Part shown: positions 52,882 through 62,165 of the stretch, one piece after another
Position numbering within the stretch: position 1 is the stretch's first letter
Layout: each line of letters opens with the position of its first letter
Assembly: GCA_963578825.1 (NCBI GenBank)
Contig: CAUZDW010000018.1
Coordinates: 10,155 to 74,154 of the forward strand
Origin: JAJDNS01 sp963578825
GTDB lineage: Bacteria > Acidobacteriota > Vicinamibacteria > Fen-336
DNA length: 64,000 nt
Direction: 5' to 3'
The notes under the pieces: model-generated
The model's input: the letters and a program-made list of their open reading frames with translations, nothing else
Database searches by the model: none
Told to the model about the DNA's origin: nothing
Made by a program: the position numbers and the translations under genes

Positions 52882-53118
52882 ATGATCGACACGGCCCGTA
52901 TCGACGTGTTGCTTGCCACGCTCAACGCAGCCGACGTGGGCAGCCTCGATACTATCGCGGAGAAGATGAGGCAAGTCAGGACGGCCCTCGAGTCGCTTGA
53001 CCAGGACGAGCTGGCGGGAGCGGCCGGGGACGCCCTCACGGCGCTTCACCGCGGGGACGTGGCGGAGTTCCGGCGAGGGCGTGCCTTCCTGCAGAGCAAG
53101 ATCGGGCACTTGAGGTAG
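52882..53118 (+). CDS. Small helical hypothetical protein
   Basis: 78 residues, wholly alpha-helical by pattern (VLLATLNAADVGSLDTIAEKM, then AGAAGDALTALHRGDVAEFRR), no transmembrane segment and no family recognised. Codon use is typical of the window. It has a consensus -10 but no ribosome site, and sits 123 bases before moxR on the same strand. A cytosolic regulator or adaptor of the MoxR/Bat operon is possible but unproven. Confidence 0.65.
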   Translation: MIDTARIDVLLATLNAADVGSLDTIAEKMRQVRTALESLDQDELAGAAGDALTALHRGDVAEFRRGRAFLQSKIGHLR

Positions 53119-53241
53119 GGTCCGACGCCGTGCGGGTCGAGGCCCGGGCGGCGGAGAGCAGCGGCCTGGTGAAACCCCGGGCCGCGCTCGCGCGTCTGAA
53201 GGAGGCGGGCACGCTCGCCCCCTGGAGAATCGAAGGGACAC

Positions 53242-54234
53242 ATGAACGAGATCGACGTTGCCAGGCTCAACGAGGCCGTCCGCGAGGAGGCCATCCAGAT
53301 ACAGACGGCGATCGACGAGATTCGCAAGGTCATCGTCGGCCAGAAAACGCTCGTCGAGAGGATGATGGTGGCGCTGCTGTGCCGGGGCCACCTGCTGGTC
53401 GAAGGCGTTCCCGGCCTCGCCAAGACCCTCGCGGTGAAGACGCTCGGCGACGTTCTCGACCTGCAATTCGCCCGCATCCAGTTCACCCCCGACCTCCTGC
53501 CGGCCGACCTGATCGGCACGATGATCTACCAGCAGAAGACGGGGGAGTTCGTCGCGCGCAAGGGACCGGTGTTCACGAACCTGCTCCTGGCCGACGAGAT
53601 CAACCGCGCTCCGGCGAAGGTCCAGTCGGCGCTCCTCGAGTCGATGCAGGAGTGCCAGGTCACGCTGGGCGACACCTCGCATCCCCTGCCCACCCCGTTC
53701 CTCGTCTTCGCCACCCAGAACCCTATCGAGCAGGAGGGGACGTACCCCCTGCCCGAGGCGCAGGTCGACCGGTTCCTGCTGAAGGCTCGAGTGGACTATC
53801 CCACTCGGATCGAAGAGCGCCAGATCCTGGATCGGATGATCTCCGGCGACGCCCCCTCGGTGAGCCGAGTGCTGGCCGCGGATGCCGTCAGGAACCTCAC
53901 CCGACGGGTCCAGGAGATCTACATGGACGATCGGCTGCGGGACTACATCGTCGCCCTCGTCTCGGCGACGCGCGCGCCGCGGGAGGTGGGTCTCGTGGAT
54001 CTCGCGCCGCTCATCGCTTACGGGGCCTCGCCCCGGGCCACGCTGGCGTTCTCCCACGCTTCGCGAGCGGTGGCGTTCCTTCGCGGGCGCGGCTACGTGG
54101 TGCCCGAGGACGTGAAGGAGATCGCGAAGGACGTTCTGCGCCATCGCGTGTTGCTCACGTACGAGGCGGAGGCCGAGGACGTCACGTCGGACACGATCAT
54201 CGACCGGATCCTCGAGCGCGTGGAGGTCCCGTAG
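53242..54234 (+). CDS. moxR: MoxR-type AAA+ ATPase
   Basis: 330 residues. Walker A GVPGLAKT (55-62), Walker B LLLADEINRAP, sensor 1 FATQNPIEQEGTYPLPEAQVDRF, arginine finger and lid domain follow. MoxR proteins are chaperone-like ATPases that act on VWA proteins, often in metal insertion or envelope complex assembly. It heads a tightly packed operon with DUF58 and Bat genes, each overlapping or within a few bases of the next. Confidence 0.96.
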   Translation: MNEIDVARLNEAVREEAIQIQTAIDEIRKVIVGQKTLVERMMVALLCRGHLLVEGVPGLAKTLAVKTLGDVLDLQFARIQFTPDLLPADLIGTMIYQQKTGEFVARKGPVFTNLLLADEINRAPAKVQSALLESMQECQVTLGDTSHPLPTPFLVFATQNPIEQEGTYPLPEAQVDRFLLKARVDYPTRIEERQILDRMISGDAPSVSRVLAADAVRNLTRRVQEIYMDDRLRDYIVALVSATRAPREVGLVDLAPLIAYGASPRATLAFSHASRAVAFLRGRGYVVPEDVKEIAKDVLRHRVLLTYEAEAEDVTSDTIIDRILERVEVP

Positions 54235-54236
54235 AC

Positions 54237-55103
54237 TTGCTGGATCGCGAGACCCTTCGGCGCATTCGCCGCATCCAGATCCGGACTCGGGTGATCCTCG
54301 AGTCGGGTATCGGAGGGGCGTACCACGCCGTGTTCAAGGGACGAGGCATGGAGTTCGCCGAGGTCCGTGAGTACGCTCCGGGCGACGAGGTCCGGACGAT
54401 CGACTGGAACGTGACCGCCCGCATGGGCACGCCGTACGTCAAGAAGTTCGTCGAGGAACGCGACCTCACCCTGCTGCTGCTCGTCGACGTGTCCGGCTCG
54501 CAGGACTTCGGCTCCCGCTTTCTCCTGAAGCGGGACTATGCTGCCGAGCTTGCGGCCGTCCTCGCGTTCTCCGCCGTTGCCAATCAAGATCGGGTGGGAG
54601 CGGTCCTCTTCTCCGACAGGATCGAGGGATACGTGCCGCCGGGGCACGGGCGCAAGCACGCGCTTCGGATCGTCCGCGACCTGCTGGCGAAGCGGCCGGA
54701 GGGAAAGGGCACCGATCTCGCCGGGGCGCTCCGCTTCGCACGGCGCGTCCTCAGGAGTCGAGGAATCGTGGTCGTCCTTTCGGACTTCCAGGCCAGCGAC
54801 TACGAGCGGGCGCTGGGCGTGCTGCGGCGCAAGCACGATGTGGTGGCCCTCCACCTGCAGGACCCGGGCGAGGCCGAGGTCCCCTCGGTCGGCCTCGTGG
54901 CACTGACCGACCCGGAGACGGGAGAGCGGATCGTGGCGGACACGTCGCGGCCGGAGGTGCGCCGCGCCCTGGCCGACCCGGTCTTCGAGAAGGCCCGGCA
55001 GGTGTTCAAGAAGACCCGCGTGGACGCCCTCACGCTCTCCACGGCCGAGTCCTACGAAGGCCCCCTCCGAGGGTTCTTCCAGTCTCGGGAGAGACGGCGC
55101 TAG
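54237..55103 (+). CDS. DUF58 family (VWA-like) protein
   Basis: 288 residues from a TTG start 2 bases after moxR; an upstream open frame is a moxR shadow. The DUF58 signature is clear: GAYHAVFKGRGMEFAEVREYAPGDEVRTIDWNVTARMGTPYVKKFVEERDLTL-type core, followed by a VWA-like fold with DVSGSQDFGSR (MIDAS-like) and GTDLAGALRFARRVL. Partner of MoxR. The stop overlaps the next gene's GTG (TAGTG). Confidence 0.93.
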   Translation: MLDRETLRRIRRIQIRTRVILESGIGGAYHAVFKGRGMEFAEVREYAPGDEVRTIDWNVTARMGTPYVKKFVEERDLTLLLLVDVSGSQDFGSRFLLKRDYAAELAAVLAFSAVANQDRVGAVLFSDRIEGYVPPGHGRKHALRIVRDLLAKRPEGKGTDLAGALRFARRVLRSRGIVVVLSDFQASDYERALGVLRRKHDVVALHLQDPGEAEVPSVGLVALTDPETGERIVADTSRPEVRRALADPVFEKARQVFKKTRVDALTLSTAESYEGPLRGFFQSRERRR

Positions 55104-56119
55104 TGCAGGGCCTTTTCCGACTCGCCTTCGTGGCGCTCTTCGTGGCCGCGCTTGCCGGTGACGCAGGGGCCGGGCAAGCGACCAGCGCGCCCGGGCCTGG
55201 CCAGGATGCGGGCGACGAGACGCCGGCCGTGACGGTGATCGCCACCCCGAGCACGGACGAGCCGACTCTCGGCGAGCCGTTCACCATTGAGCTGAAAGCG
55301 CTCGGCCCACCCGGGACGACCTACCGGTTCGTGTCGGAGATCTCGGAAGACGAGATCGAGCTTGCGACTCCTCAGATCGAATCGCCGCCAGCCGGTGAGG
55401 CAGATGTGCTCGAGCCCGGGACCCACCGCTACGAAGCGGCGGTGTACGCCCTTGGCGAGGTGCAGATTCCTCCTATTCCCGTTCAGTACACGCTGCCCGA
55501 CGGAACAGAAGGGGAGGCGGAGGCGGAGCCGATTCGTCTCGAGGTCGGATCGCTGCTGCCCCGAGGCGCCGACGAGCAGAAGCTCGCCGACATCCGCGGT
55601 CCCCTGGTCGTCGGAATCGGGCCACTCTTCTGGGTGGCGCTGGTGGTCGGGCTCCTCTTGGTGGCGGGGCTCGTCGCGTGGCTCGTGAGACGACGGCGGA
55701 AGGAGGCCGGGGCCGCCGCCGCGCCGGAGCCCCGGACTCCGGCGGACGTGGAGGCTCTCGGGGCTCTCGATCGCCTCGCGGCCTCGGGGTTGCTCGACGC
55801 CCGAGCCTTCCGGGAGTTCTACATTCGCCTCACCGCCATCGCCAAGCGTTACCTCGAGCGTCGTCTCGAGGCGCCCGTGCTCGAGATGACGACGGCGGAG
55901 ACCCTTGGCTTTCTGCGCGAGCACGAGCACGGGGGCGAGCTGCTGCCGGTCATCCGCGATCTTGCGCAGGCCGCCGATCGGATCAAGTTCGCTCGAGGAC
56001 AGGGACTCGCCGAGGCGGCCGAGGGACACCTCGCTGCCGTCCGTGCTCTCGTCCCGGCGTTGGAGGCCCGGCTGCGCCCGGCGGAGACCGAGAGCCTCGA
56101 AGACGGGAAGGCGGCGTGA
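55103..56119 (+). CDS. DUF4381-like membrane protein of the Bat operon
   Basis: 338 residues. N-terminal signal (about 1-23), a periplasmic beta-sandwich-like region (45-155, resembling a BatD repeat), one transmembrane helix (about 172-197, LFWVALVVGLLLVAGLVAWLV), and a cytoplasmic helical domain (220-330: FREFYIRLTAIAKRYLERRL). This layout and place between DUF58 and the first VWA protein match DUF4381-type members of such operons. Overlaps both neighbours. Confidence 0.75.
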   Translation: MQGLFRLAFVALFVAALAGDAGAGQATSAPGPGQDAGDETPAVTVIATPSTDEPTLGEPFTIELKALGPPGTTYRFVSEISEDEIELATPQIESPPAGEADVLEPGTHRYEAAVYALGEVQIPPIPVQYTLPDGTEGEAEAEPIRLEVGSLLPRGADEQKLADIRGPLVVGIGPLFWVALVVGLLLVAGLVAWLVRRRRKEAGAAAAPEPRTPADVEALGALDRLAASGLLDARAFREFYIRLTAIAKRYLERRLEAPVLEMTTAETLGFLREHEHGGELLPVIRDLAQAADRIKFARGQGLAEAAEGHLAAVRALVPALEARLRPAETESLEDGKAA

Positions 56120-57138
56120 TGGACTGGGCCGGCTTCCGCTTCGAGGACCCGGCGTGGTTGTGGCTGGCCCTTGCCGGTCCCCTCGTGCTGGGCGTGGTCC
56201 TCCTGCGGGAGCGCAGCGGCCGGGCCGTGGTCTTCCCCGGCGCCGCCCGACTCCGCCATGTGCCGGTCGGTCTGCGTGTCCGACTGCGACACCTTCCCGC
56301 CGGGCTGGCGGCGCTGGGGCTCGCCGCCGGGGCAGCGGCTCTCGCCCGACCTCAGCACGGCTCGCTCCGCGAGAGCGTGACCACGCGGGGGGTGGACGTG
56401 GTCGTGGCCCTGGATGTCTCGGGCTCCATGGCCGCCGAGGACTTCCAGCCACGCAATCGCCTGGAGGTGGCCAAGGACGTGGTGGCCGAGTTCGTGAAGC
56501 GCCGGACGACCGACAGGGTGGGCCTCATCGTCTTTGCCGGGCGGAGCCTCACGAAGTCGCCACCGACGACCGACACGGCGGTGCTCCTGCGCCAGCTCGA
56601 CGATGTGCGGCTCCACATGCTCCCCGACGGGACCGCGATCGGCTCCGGTCTCGCCACGTCCCTGACACGGCTGCGCCGCTCCGAGGCCGAGAGTCGGGTG
56701 ATCGTCCTGGTCACCGACGGGGCCAACAACGCCGGCGAGATCGACCCTCGGACCGCCACCGACATCGCCCGCGCCATGGACGTTCGTGTCTACACCGTCG
56801 GGGTCGGACGGGGAGGAGAGGTCCCCATGCCGGTGCGGACCCGAGACCCCTTCACCGGCCGGATCGTCGAACGCACGGTCACCACCGAGGTCCAGATCGA
56901 CGAGGAGCTGCTGGAGGAGATCGCCGAAAGGACCGGCGCCGAGTTCTTCCGAGCCACCGATCCCGAGTCTCTCCGCCAGATCTTCGCCAGGATCGACGAG
57001 CTCGAGAAGTCGGAGATCGAGCACCGTGCTTTTCGCCGGTATCGGGACCTTTTTCCTTCGGTGCTCCTCGTGGCGGCGGCGCTGTTCGCCCTGGCGGCCC
57101 TCGCCTGGGCCACGGGTCTGCGGGTGGTGCCGGCGTGA
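56119..57138 (+). CDS. batA: BatA-like VWA membrane protein
   Basis: 339 residues. Two N-terminal transmembrane segments (about 13-31 and 60-77), a VWA domain with perfect MIDAS LDVSGSM (99-104), TAIGSGLATSLTRL and LVTDGANN, and a C-terminal helix (about 312-332) anchoring it again. The Batl family (Bacteroides aerotolerance) is proposed to build periplasm-facing or membrane-proximal complexes needed for stress tolerance. The ATG overlaps the preceding stop (TGATG). Confidence 0.93.
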   Translation: MDWAGFRFEDPAWLWLALAGPLVLGVVLLRERSGRAVVFPGAARLRHVPVGLRVRLRHLPAGLAALGLAAGAAALARPQHGSLRESVTTRGVDVVVALDVSGSMAAEDFQPRNRLEVAKDVVAEFVKRRTTDRVGLIVFAGRSLTKSPPTTDTAVLLRQLDDVRLHMLPDGTAIGSGLATSLTRLRRSEAESRVIVLVTDGANNAGEIDPRTATDIARAMDVRVYTVGVGRGGEVPMPVRTRDPFTGRIVERTVTTEVQIDEELLEEIAERTGAEFFRATDPESLRQIFARIDELEKSEIEHRAFRRYRDLFPSVLLVAAALFALAALAWATGLRVVPA

Positions 57139-58976
57139 TCTTCGACACCCCCCAGTGGCTGTTCGCGCTCTTGGCGCTTCCGCTCGCCGTTCTGGCCGAG
57201 ATCTGGCTCACCGGTCGCGACCGCCAGCGGCTGTCGCGCCTCGTGGCCCGACCTCTTTGGGACCGGGTGGTCCGCCGGCCAAACGAGCGCTGGCGCTGGA
57301 TCCGACTGACCCTGGTGCTGCTCGGGGCAGCGGGCCTCATCGTGGCGCTGGCCCGCCCACAATGGGGGATCGTCCGCGAGAAGATCGAGCGCGAGGGGGT
57401 CGACGTGGTCCTCGTGCTCGACACCTCGGGCTCGATGGCCACGCCGGACGTGGCGCCGAACCGGTTCTTCCTGGCCCGTCAGGCGCTCCTCCAGCTCATG
57501 ACCCGCCTGGAGGGGGACCGCTTCGCGCTGGTGGCTTTCGAGGGGGAGGCCTATCCCCTGGCACCCCTGACGTTGGACGCCGACGCCGTGGGTCTTTTTC
57601 TCGAGACCGCCGAGCCCGGCATCGTTCCGGCGCCCGGCACCTCCCTGGGAGTCGGCCTCACCAAGGGGCTCGAGGCCTTCGTCGACGAGGAGCGCCGGAA
57701 CAAGGTCCTCGTCCTCGTCTCCGACGGGGAGGATCTGGAGGGCGACGTCGACGCCGCCGTGGCGGCTGCCCGGGAAGCCGGCGTCATCGTGCACACGGTG
57801 GGGGTCGGGACCGAGGCGGGGGAGCCTGTGCCCGAGTTCGATTCAGAGGGCCGAGCCACGGGATACAAGCGCGACGCCTCGGGCGCGCCGGTGGTCTCGC
57901 GCCTGAACACCGCGACGCTCGAGGCGATCGCCAGCGGCACCGGTGGACGGATGTTCCGACTCACGGCGTCGGACACGAGCCTCGGTGCCCTCGCGTCCGC
58001 CATCGAGGGCATGGAGCGCCGGGCCCTGGCTCGAGAATGGTCCTACAGGCGGCGCGAGCGGTATCAGGGGCCCCTGGCCCTCGGTCTCGTGCTCGTGATG
58101 GCCGGCCTCCTCCTCCCGCTGCCGCGGCTGCGGCGGACGGACGAGGCGAGGCAGGCGGGCGCAGTCCTGGTCGCCGTGGCGGCGCTTTTGGCGGGGGCGC
58201 CCGCGATCCAGGCCCAAACGGCACCGCCAGGGTCCCAGGATGTGCCGCCTCCTGGAGTGACCGATGAGACGGCGGCTGTCCGGGAGGGGGGAGCCCTCGA
58301 CGAGGTCCTCCTGCGGCCACGTCGCCTGACCGAGAAGGGACGCCGGGAGTACCAGGGCGGGAATCATCCCCAGGCCCTCGAGGCGTTCGAGAGTGCCGCC
58401 CGCGCCCGCCCCGAGGATCCTGCGGTCCGTTTCAACGTGGCAGACGGTCTCTACAAGAACGGTCGCTACGAAGAGGCCGCGACGCTCTTTCGCTCGCTGG
58501 GTCACGACACGAGCGCGCCCTTTGCCCCGGCGGCTCGCTACAACCTGGGCAACAGCCTGTACCAGGAGCAGGAATACGAGGGCGCCATCAAGGCCTATCG
58601 GGACGCCTTGCGTCTCGCGCGAGGTGACGAGGACGCGCGACGCAACCTGGAGCTCGCGTTGCGTCAGCTCCAGGAGCAGCAGGAGCAACAGCAGCGCCAG
58701 CAGGGCGAGCAGGGTGAGCAGAACGATCAGGAACAGGACAAGAAGGATCAGAAGAGCCGGGACGAAGAAAAGGACAAGGGGTCGGAGCAGCAGAAACAGA
58801 GCCCGCGGCCGCAGACACCCGAGGAGAGGGAGGACCAACGTTTTCGCGAGCAGACCGGGATGCCGAAAGAGCGGGCCATGCAGCTCCTCGACGCCCTCCA
58901 GGAAAACGAGAAGGCGGAGCAGAAGCGGTTGTTGGCGGAGCAGCGGGCCAAGAAGAAGAACGGCAAGGACTGGTGA
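57135..58976 (+). CDS. BatB-BatC fusion: VWA domain plus TPR domain
   Basis: 613 residues. The BatB half has two N-terminal helices, VWA with LDTSGSM (96-101), LVSDGEDLEGD, and a helix near 310-330. A second hydrophobic segment near 338-355 (AVLVAVAALLAGAPAIQAQ) resembles an internal signal sequence and marks the junction. The BatC half has three TPRs (about 400-500), then a highly polar Gln/Glu/Asp/Lys-rich tract (about 510-560), and a conserved-looking end (RFREQTGMPKERAMQLLDALQENEKAEQKRLL). In Bacteroides and Leptospira these are usually separate genes, although fusions occur. Overlaps both neighbours. Confidence 0.9.
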   Translation: MIFDTPQWLFALLALPLAVLAEIWLTGRDRQRLSRLVARPLWDRVVRRPNERWRWIRLTLVLLGAAGLIVALARPQWGIVREKIEREGVDVVLVLDTSGSMATPDVAPNRFFLARQALLQLMTRLEGDRFALVAFEGEAYPLAPLTLDADAVGLFLETAEPGIVPAPGTSLGVGLTKGLEAFVDEERRNKVLVLVSDGEDLEGDVDAAVAAAREAGVIVHTVGVGTEAGEPVPEFDSEGRATGYKRDASGAPVVSRLNTATLEAIASGTGGRMFRLTASDTSLGALASAIEGMERRALAREWSYRRRERYQGPLALGLVLVMAGLLLPLPRLRRTDEARQAGAVLVAVAALLAGAPAIQAQTAPPGSQDVPPPGVTDETAAVREGGALDEVLLRPRRLTEKGRREYQGGNHPQALEAFESAARARPEDPAVRFNVADGLYKNGRYEEAATLFRSLGHDTSAPFAPAARYNLGNSLYQEQEYEGAIKAYRDALRLARGDEDARRNLELALRQLQEQQEQQQRQQGEQGEQNDQEQDKKDQKSRDEEKDKGSEQQKQSPRPQTPEEREDQRFREQTGMPKERAMQLLDALQENEKAEQKRLLAEQRAKKKNGKDW

Positions 58977-60697
58977 GGGTGGAGCGCAGCGCGATTCTGG
59001 TCGGCGCCCTCGCGACGGCTGTTTGCCTGGGCGCCGTCGCCGAGGCCGCCTCCTATACCGTGCGCTCCACCGTCGACGCCCCGCGGATCGGTGTCGAAGA
59101 CCAGGTCCAGCTGACGATCACCCTCGCGGGCAGCGACGCGCCCGAAGCCGTGGCCCTTCCGACGCTCACCAACCTCGTCGTCGCAGGCGGTCCGGTCCAG
59201 TCCACGCAGGTGTCGATCGTGAACGGGCGCATGACCCAGACGCGCAGCTGGACCTGGGTGCTCCAGCCACAGGGGGAGGGCCGAGCCGAGGTCGGTCCGG
59301 TGACAGCCGGCACCGAGACGGCCCCCGCACTCGCGATCGAGGTTGTACCGGGGCGCCTGCTCGATCGCGATCCGAGCCGCGGATCCGACCCCTTCGGTCT
59401 GGACCCTTTCGGGGATGCCTTCGGCCGTCGCCGTCCCCAACGTCGTCGTGCCACAGAACCCAGGGTGCTGGTCATGGCTTCCCCCTCCCGGACGACTCTC
59501 CGGGTCGGCGAGCCGCTTCTCCTGACCTACTATCTCTACACCCAGGTGGCCGTGTCCGATTTGAACTTCAAGGAGGCTCCACAGTTCACGGGCTTCTGGG
59601 CGGAGGAGCTCGAGCGACCCGAGACGCACCCCTCCGGCGAGGCCGCCACGCTGAACGGAGAATCGTTTCGGCGCTTGCCCATTCTCCGGAAGCTCTTGTT
59701 CCCGACCCGGGCCGGCAAGCTCGAGATCCCCGCCACGACCTTCCGGCTCGGCCTGCCCGCTCGAGGCTTCTTCGACAGCGGCCGAGCGGTGGAGCGAGCG
59801 ACGAAGCCCGTGACCGTCACGGTCGAGCCATTGCCGGAAGCACCCGGATTCTCCGGCGCGGTCGGGCGGTTCGACGCGAGTGCCACACTCGACCGCGACA
59901 CCCTGCCCCTGGGAGACGCGGCGATCCTACGCCTGCGTGTCGAGGGCAGCGGCAACCTGAAGTGGATCGATCGTCCCCCTGCGGTGGTGGTGCCCGGGGC
60001 GAAGGTCTATCCCCCCCAGGTCAAGAGCGACTTGAAGGTGATGCCTCAGGGGATTAGCGGATCCCGCACCTGGGAGTTCGTGGTCGTGCCCGAGACCAGC
60101 GGATCTCTCGAGGTCCCTTCGGTCTCGTTCCTGTACTTCGACCCGAAGGCGCAGAAGATCGTCGCCGCGGAAACGGACCCGCTGCCCCTGCGTGTCGAGG
60201 CCGGGACGGTCGCTCCCGGCGCGCCGGTCGTGCCAGCCGTGACCCTCAGCGACGGAGGCGCGCTTCCCCTGCGTGCCGATCTCGACCCTCCCCTTCTCGC
60301 CCTGCCTCCGCTTGGCGGACGTGCGGTGGCGGTCCTTGCCGCTCTCGTCCTGCTGGGCCACGGGGGACTCTGGGGTGCGGGGCTCGTCCGAGGGGCCTTT
60401 CGCAGGGTGGGCGGCCGCACGACGCCCGCGCGCTCGGTACGGGCGGCGCTTCGGGACATCGAGCGGGCAGGCAAAGCCGGAGTGACCAAGGAGCAGGCCG
60501 CCGCGCTTCTGGACAAGGGGCTCCACGAGGCCTTCGGGGACATTGCCGCCGACGACGAGTCGGAGAGGGCCCGGGCGGTGCGGGCGCTCCTCTCCGACGT
60601 CCACTTCATCCGCTACGCCCCCCAGCTCGGGGACTACTCGGAAACACTCGGCGCCCTGGCGGGCCGAGCCGGAGAGGCGGTGAAGAGATGGGCCTGA
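58973..60697 (+). CDS. batD: BatD-like exported protein
   Basis: 574 residues. Signal peptide (about 1-25), then several immunoglobulin-like beta domains (SYTVRSTVDAPRIGVEDQVQLTITL at the start; SRTTLRVGEPLLLTYYLYTQVAV; VGRFDASATLDRDTLPLGDAAILRLRVEGSGNLKWI), a C-terminal transmembrane helix (about 435-455) and a cytoplasmic helical tail. This is the classic BatD architecture. The GTG start overlaps the stop of the BatB/C gene. Confidence 0.92.
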   Translation: MRVERSAILVGALATAVCLGAVAEAASYTVRSTVDAPRIGVEDQVQLTITLAGSDAPEAVALPTLTNLVVAGGPVQSTQVSIVNGRMTQTRSWTWVLQPQGEGRAEVGPVTAGTETAPALAIEVVPGRLLDRDPSRGSDPFGLDPFGDAFGRRRPQRRRATEPRVLVMASPSRTTLRVGEPLLLTYYLYTQVAVSDLNFKEAPQFTGFWAEELERPETHPSGEAATLNGESFRRLPILRKLLFPTRAGKLEIPATTFRLGLPARGFFDSGRAVERATKPVTVTVEPLPEAPGFSGAVGRFDASATLDRDTLPLGDAAILRLRVEGSGNLKWIDRPPAVVVPGAKVYPPQVKSDLKVMPQGISGSRTWEFVVVPETSGSLEVPSVSFLYFDPKAQKIVAAETDPLPLRVEAGTVAPGAPVVPAVTLSDGGALPLRADLDPPLLALPPLGGRAVAVLAALVLLGHGGLWGAGLVRGAFRRVGGRTTPARSVRAALRDIERAGKAGVTKEQAAALLDKGLHEAFGDIAADDESERARAVRALLSDVHFIRYAPQLGDYSETLGALAGRAGEAVKRWA

Positions 60698-61458
60698 CCC
60701 GGTGGCCCTGCCTGTTGCTCCTGGGCGCTCTCGTCACAGGGTTGCCGGCCCTGGCGGCGGGACCTTCCGATGAGCGCTTCGACGAGGCCAACGACCTGGC
60801 CCTAGCCGGCGACTACCCCAAGGCCATGGCCATCTACAGGGCCCTGGCGGCCTCCGGCCACGAAAGCGCCTCGCTCTACTGGAACTGGGCGCAGGCCGCT
60901 TCGGCCCGTGGCGCCCAGGGAGAGGCTCTTTGGGCACTGCTGCGTGCTCGTGAGCTGGAGCCGGGCGACCGCGCGGTGCGTCGGGATGTCGATACGCTGC
61001 GTGATGCGATGAACCTCGACCCGGCCGAGATCGCCCCGGAGCCCCTTGCGGGGGCGTCCCGGCTGGCCCGGCGCTACCGCCTCGACCTCGTCGCGATCCT
61101 GCTCCTGGGCCTCTCGCTTCTCGCTCATGCAGCCCATCGGCTCGGACCGGCGTCGCGTTGGACGGTGCCCGTGGGCTGGGTGGCTCTCACCGTGGGCCTC
61201 CTCGCAGCGGCGGCACCCGTGGCGGGGACGTTGGCCCGCTCGACCGGGACCGTCATCCGTCGAGGGGCCCCGCTTCTCGACGCAGCCTCTCCGTCCGCCG
61301 AGGCCATCGGAGCCCTGCGCGAGGGAGAAGTCGTGCCCATTCTCGAGCCCAGCGGGGACTGGCTCCGGGTCGAAGACGCCTCCGGCGCACGCGGGTGGGC
61401 GCACGTGAGCGATGTCCGCCGTCTCGACACCCCCCCATCCGTTCCGTCGTCCGAGTAG
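60688..61458 (+). CDS. batE: BatE-like TPR and SH3 protein
   Basis: 256 residues. Signal peptide (about 1-24), a TPR pair (25-105: DEANDLALAGDYPKAMAIYRALAASGHESASLYWNWAQAASARG-type pattern), two transmembrane helices (about 132-148 and 155-180) and a C-terminal bacterial SH3 domain (about 185-248: VIRRGAPLLDAASPSAEAIGALREGEVVPIL, then WAHVSDVRRL). BatE of other bacteria has the same TPR-TM-SH3 order. Starts 10 bases inside the batD reading frame. Last gene of the operon. Confidence 0.9.
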   Translation: MGLTRWPCLLLLGALVTGLPALAAGPSDERFDEANDLALAGDYPKAMAIYRALAASGHESASLYWNWAQAASARGAQGEALWALLRARELEPGDRAVRRDVDTLRDAMNLDPAEIAPEPLAGASRLARRYRLDLVAILLLGLSLLAHAAHRLGPASRWTVPVGWVALTVGLLAAAAPVAGTLARSTGTVIRRGAPLLDAASPSAEAIGALREGEVVPILEPSGDWLRVEDASGARGWAHVSDVRRLDTPPSVPSSE

Positions 61459-61608
61459 TCTCTCTCCTCAGGCGAGGAGCTAAGTGTTTTGAAGAGAACG
61501 CATTGGCTCCTCATGTCCGTTTCACTCGCAACCCCGCTTCCGTCCATGGCGCTGAAGGGCAAATGGGCGCAGCTTGCCGGCAGAGGGGGCGGGTGCGAGG
61601 GAACGGGC

Positions 61609-61884
61609 ATGGCACAGGAGCTGATGATCGAAACCGGGCCGGCCATAGGGGGTCTCAAGGAGCGTGTGGCCGCATACGAGCGGCGCTTGATTCAGGAAGC
61701 GCTCTGGCTGGCTGGCGGAAACCAGAGGCGAGCGGCTGCGGCGTTGGGGTGTCTGCCCACTACGCTGAATGAAAAGATGCGTCGGCTCGGCCTTCGGGAT
61801 GAGAGCGACCCGCTCCGTCACGAGCTTCAGTCGGACGACGTCACTCGACAGGATCACAGCAGGAGCATCTGGCACACCGGCTGA
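61609..61884 (+). CDS. Fis-type helix-turn-helix protein
   Basis: 91 residues from the ATG with GAGGG upstream. The core is the Fis/NtrC C-terminal DNA-binding helix bundle: YERRLIQEALWLAGGNQRRAAAALGCLPTTLNEKMRRLGL. Stand-alone proteins like this act as nucleoid or transcription factors. The frame extends to a TTG at 61489 with GAGGAG upstream, which would add 40 residues of unremarkable sequence; I prefer the shorter form. It follows the Bat operon on the same strand by 150 bases and could regulate it, but no site can be shown. Confidence 0.75.
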   Translation: MAQELMIETGPAIGGLKERVAAYERRLIQEALWLAGGNQRRAAAALGCLPTTLNEKMRRLGLRDESDPLRHELQSDDVTRQDHSRSIWHTG

Positions 61885-62165
61885 GCCGGGTCAGTCCGGG
61901 TTGTTTCGTCAGGCTTTGTCGCGGCAGAAGGCTGGCGAGTCATGCGGGCTCGGGCGGCCGGCTCGGAGGGCGTGCAGAATCGTTGCCCATTCGGCTGCCC
62001 CGGGACCTTCCCACCCTCGAGAGCCCATCGGACGTGCGCCGGGCTGATCCGACTGACGGGCCACGGCGGGCTGTGGTGACGCCTCGGCCCGGGCCGGCTG
62101 CTCGTTGAACGTCGACAGGCTCCCCTGGCGACCCGAACGCTCTATGATGAGGGCTGACAGGCAAG
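61885..62165. other. Intergenic region before the two-component genes
   Basis: 281 bases without a convincing gene. TATGAT at 62143-62148 is a possible -10 for the histidine kinase gene, with no good -35. Nothing else recognised. Confidence 0.4.

Noticed and set aside
53119..53241. Coding continuation between the 78-residue gene and moxR
   Set aside because: The open frame there has no homologous features and moxR has a clear start; treated as leader DNA.
58660..58810. CAG-rich stretch in the BatB/C gene as a triplet-repeat expansion
   Set aside because: Codons are mixed (CAG, CAA, GAG, GAC, AAG) with no long pure run; it is a polar linker, common in BatC proteins.
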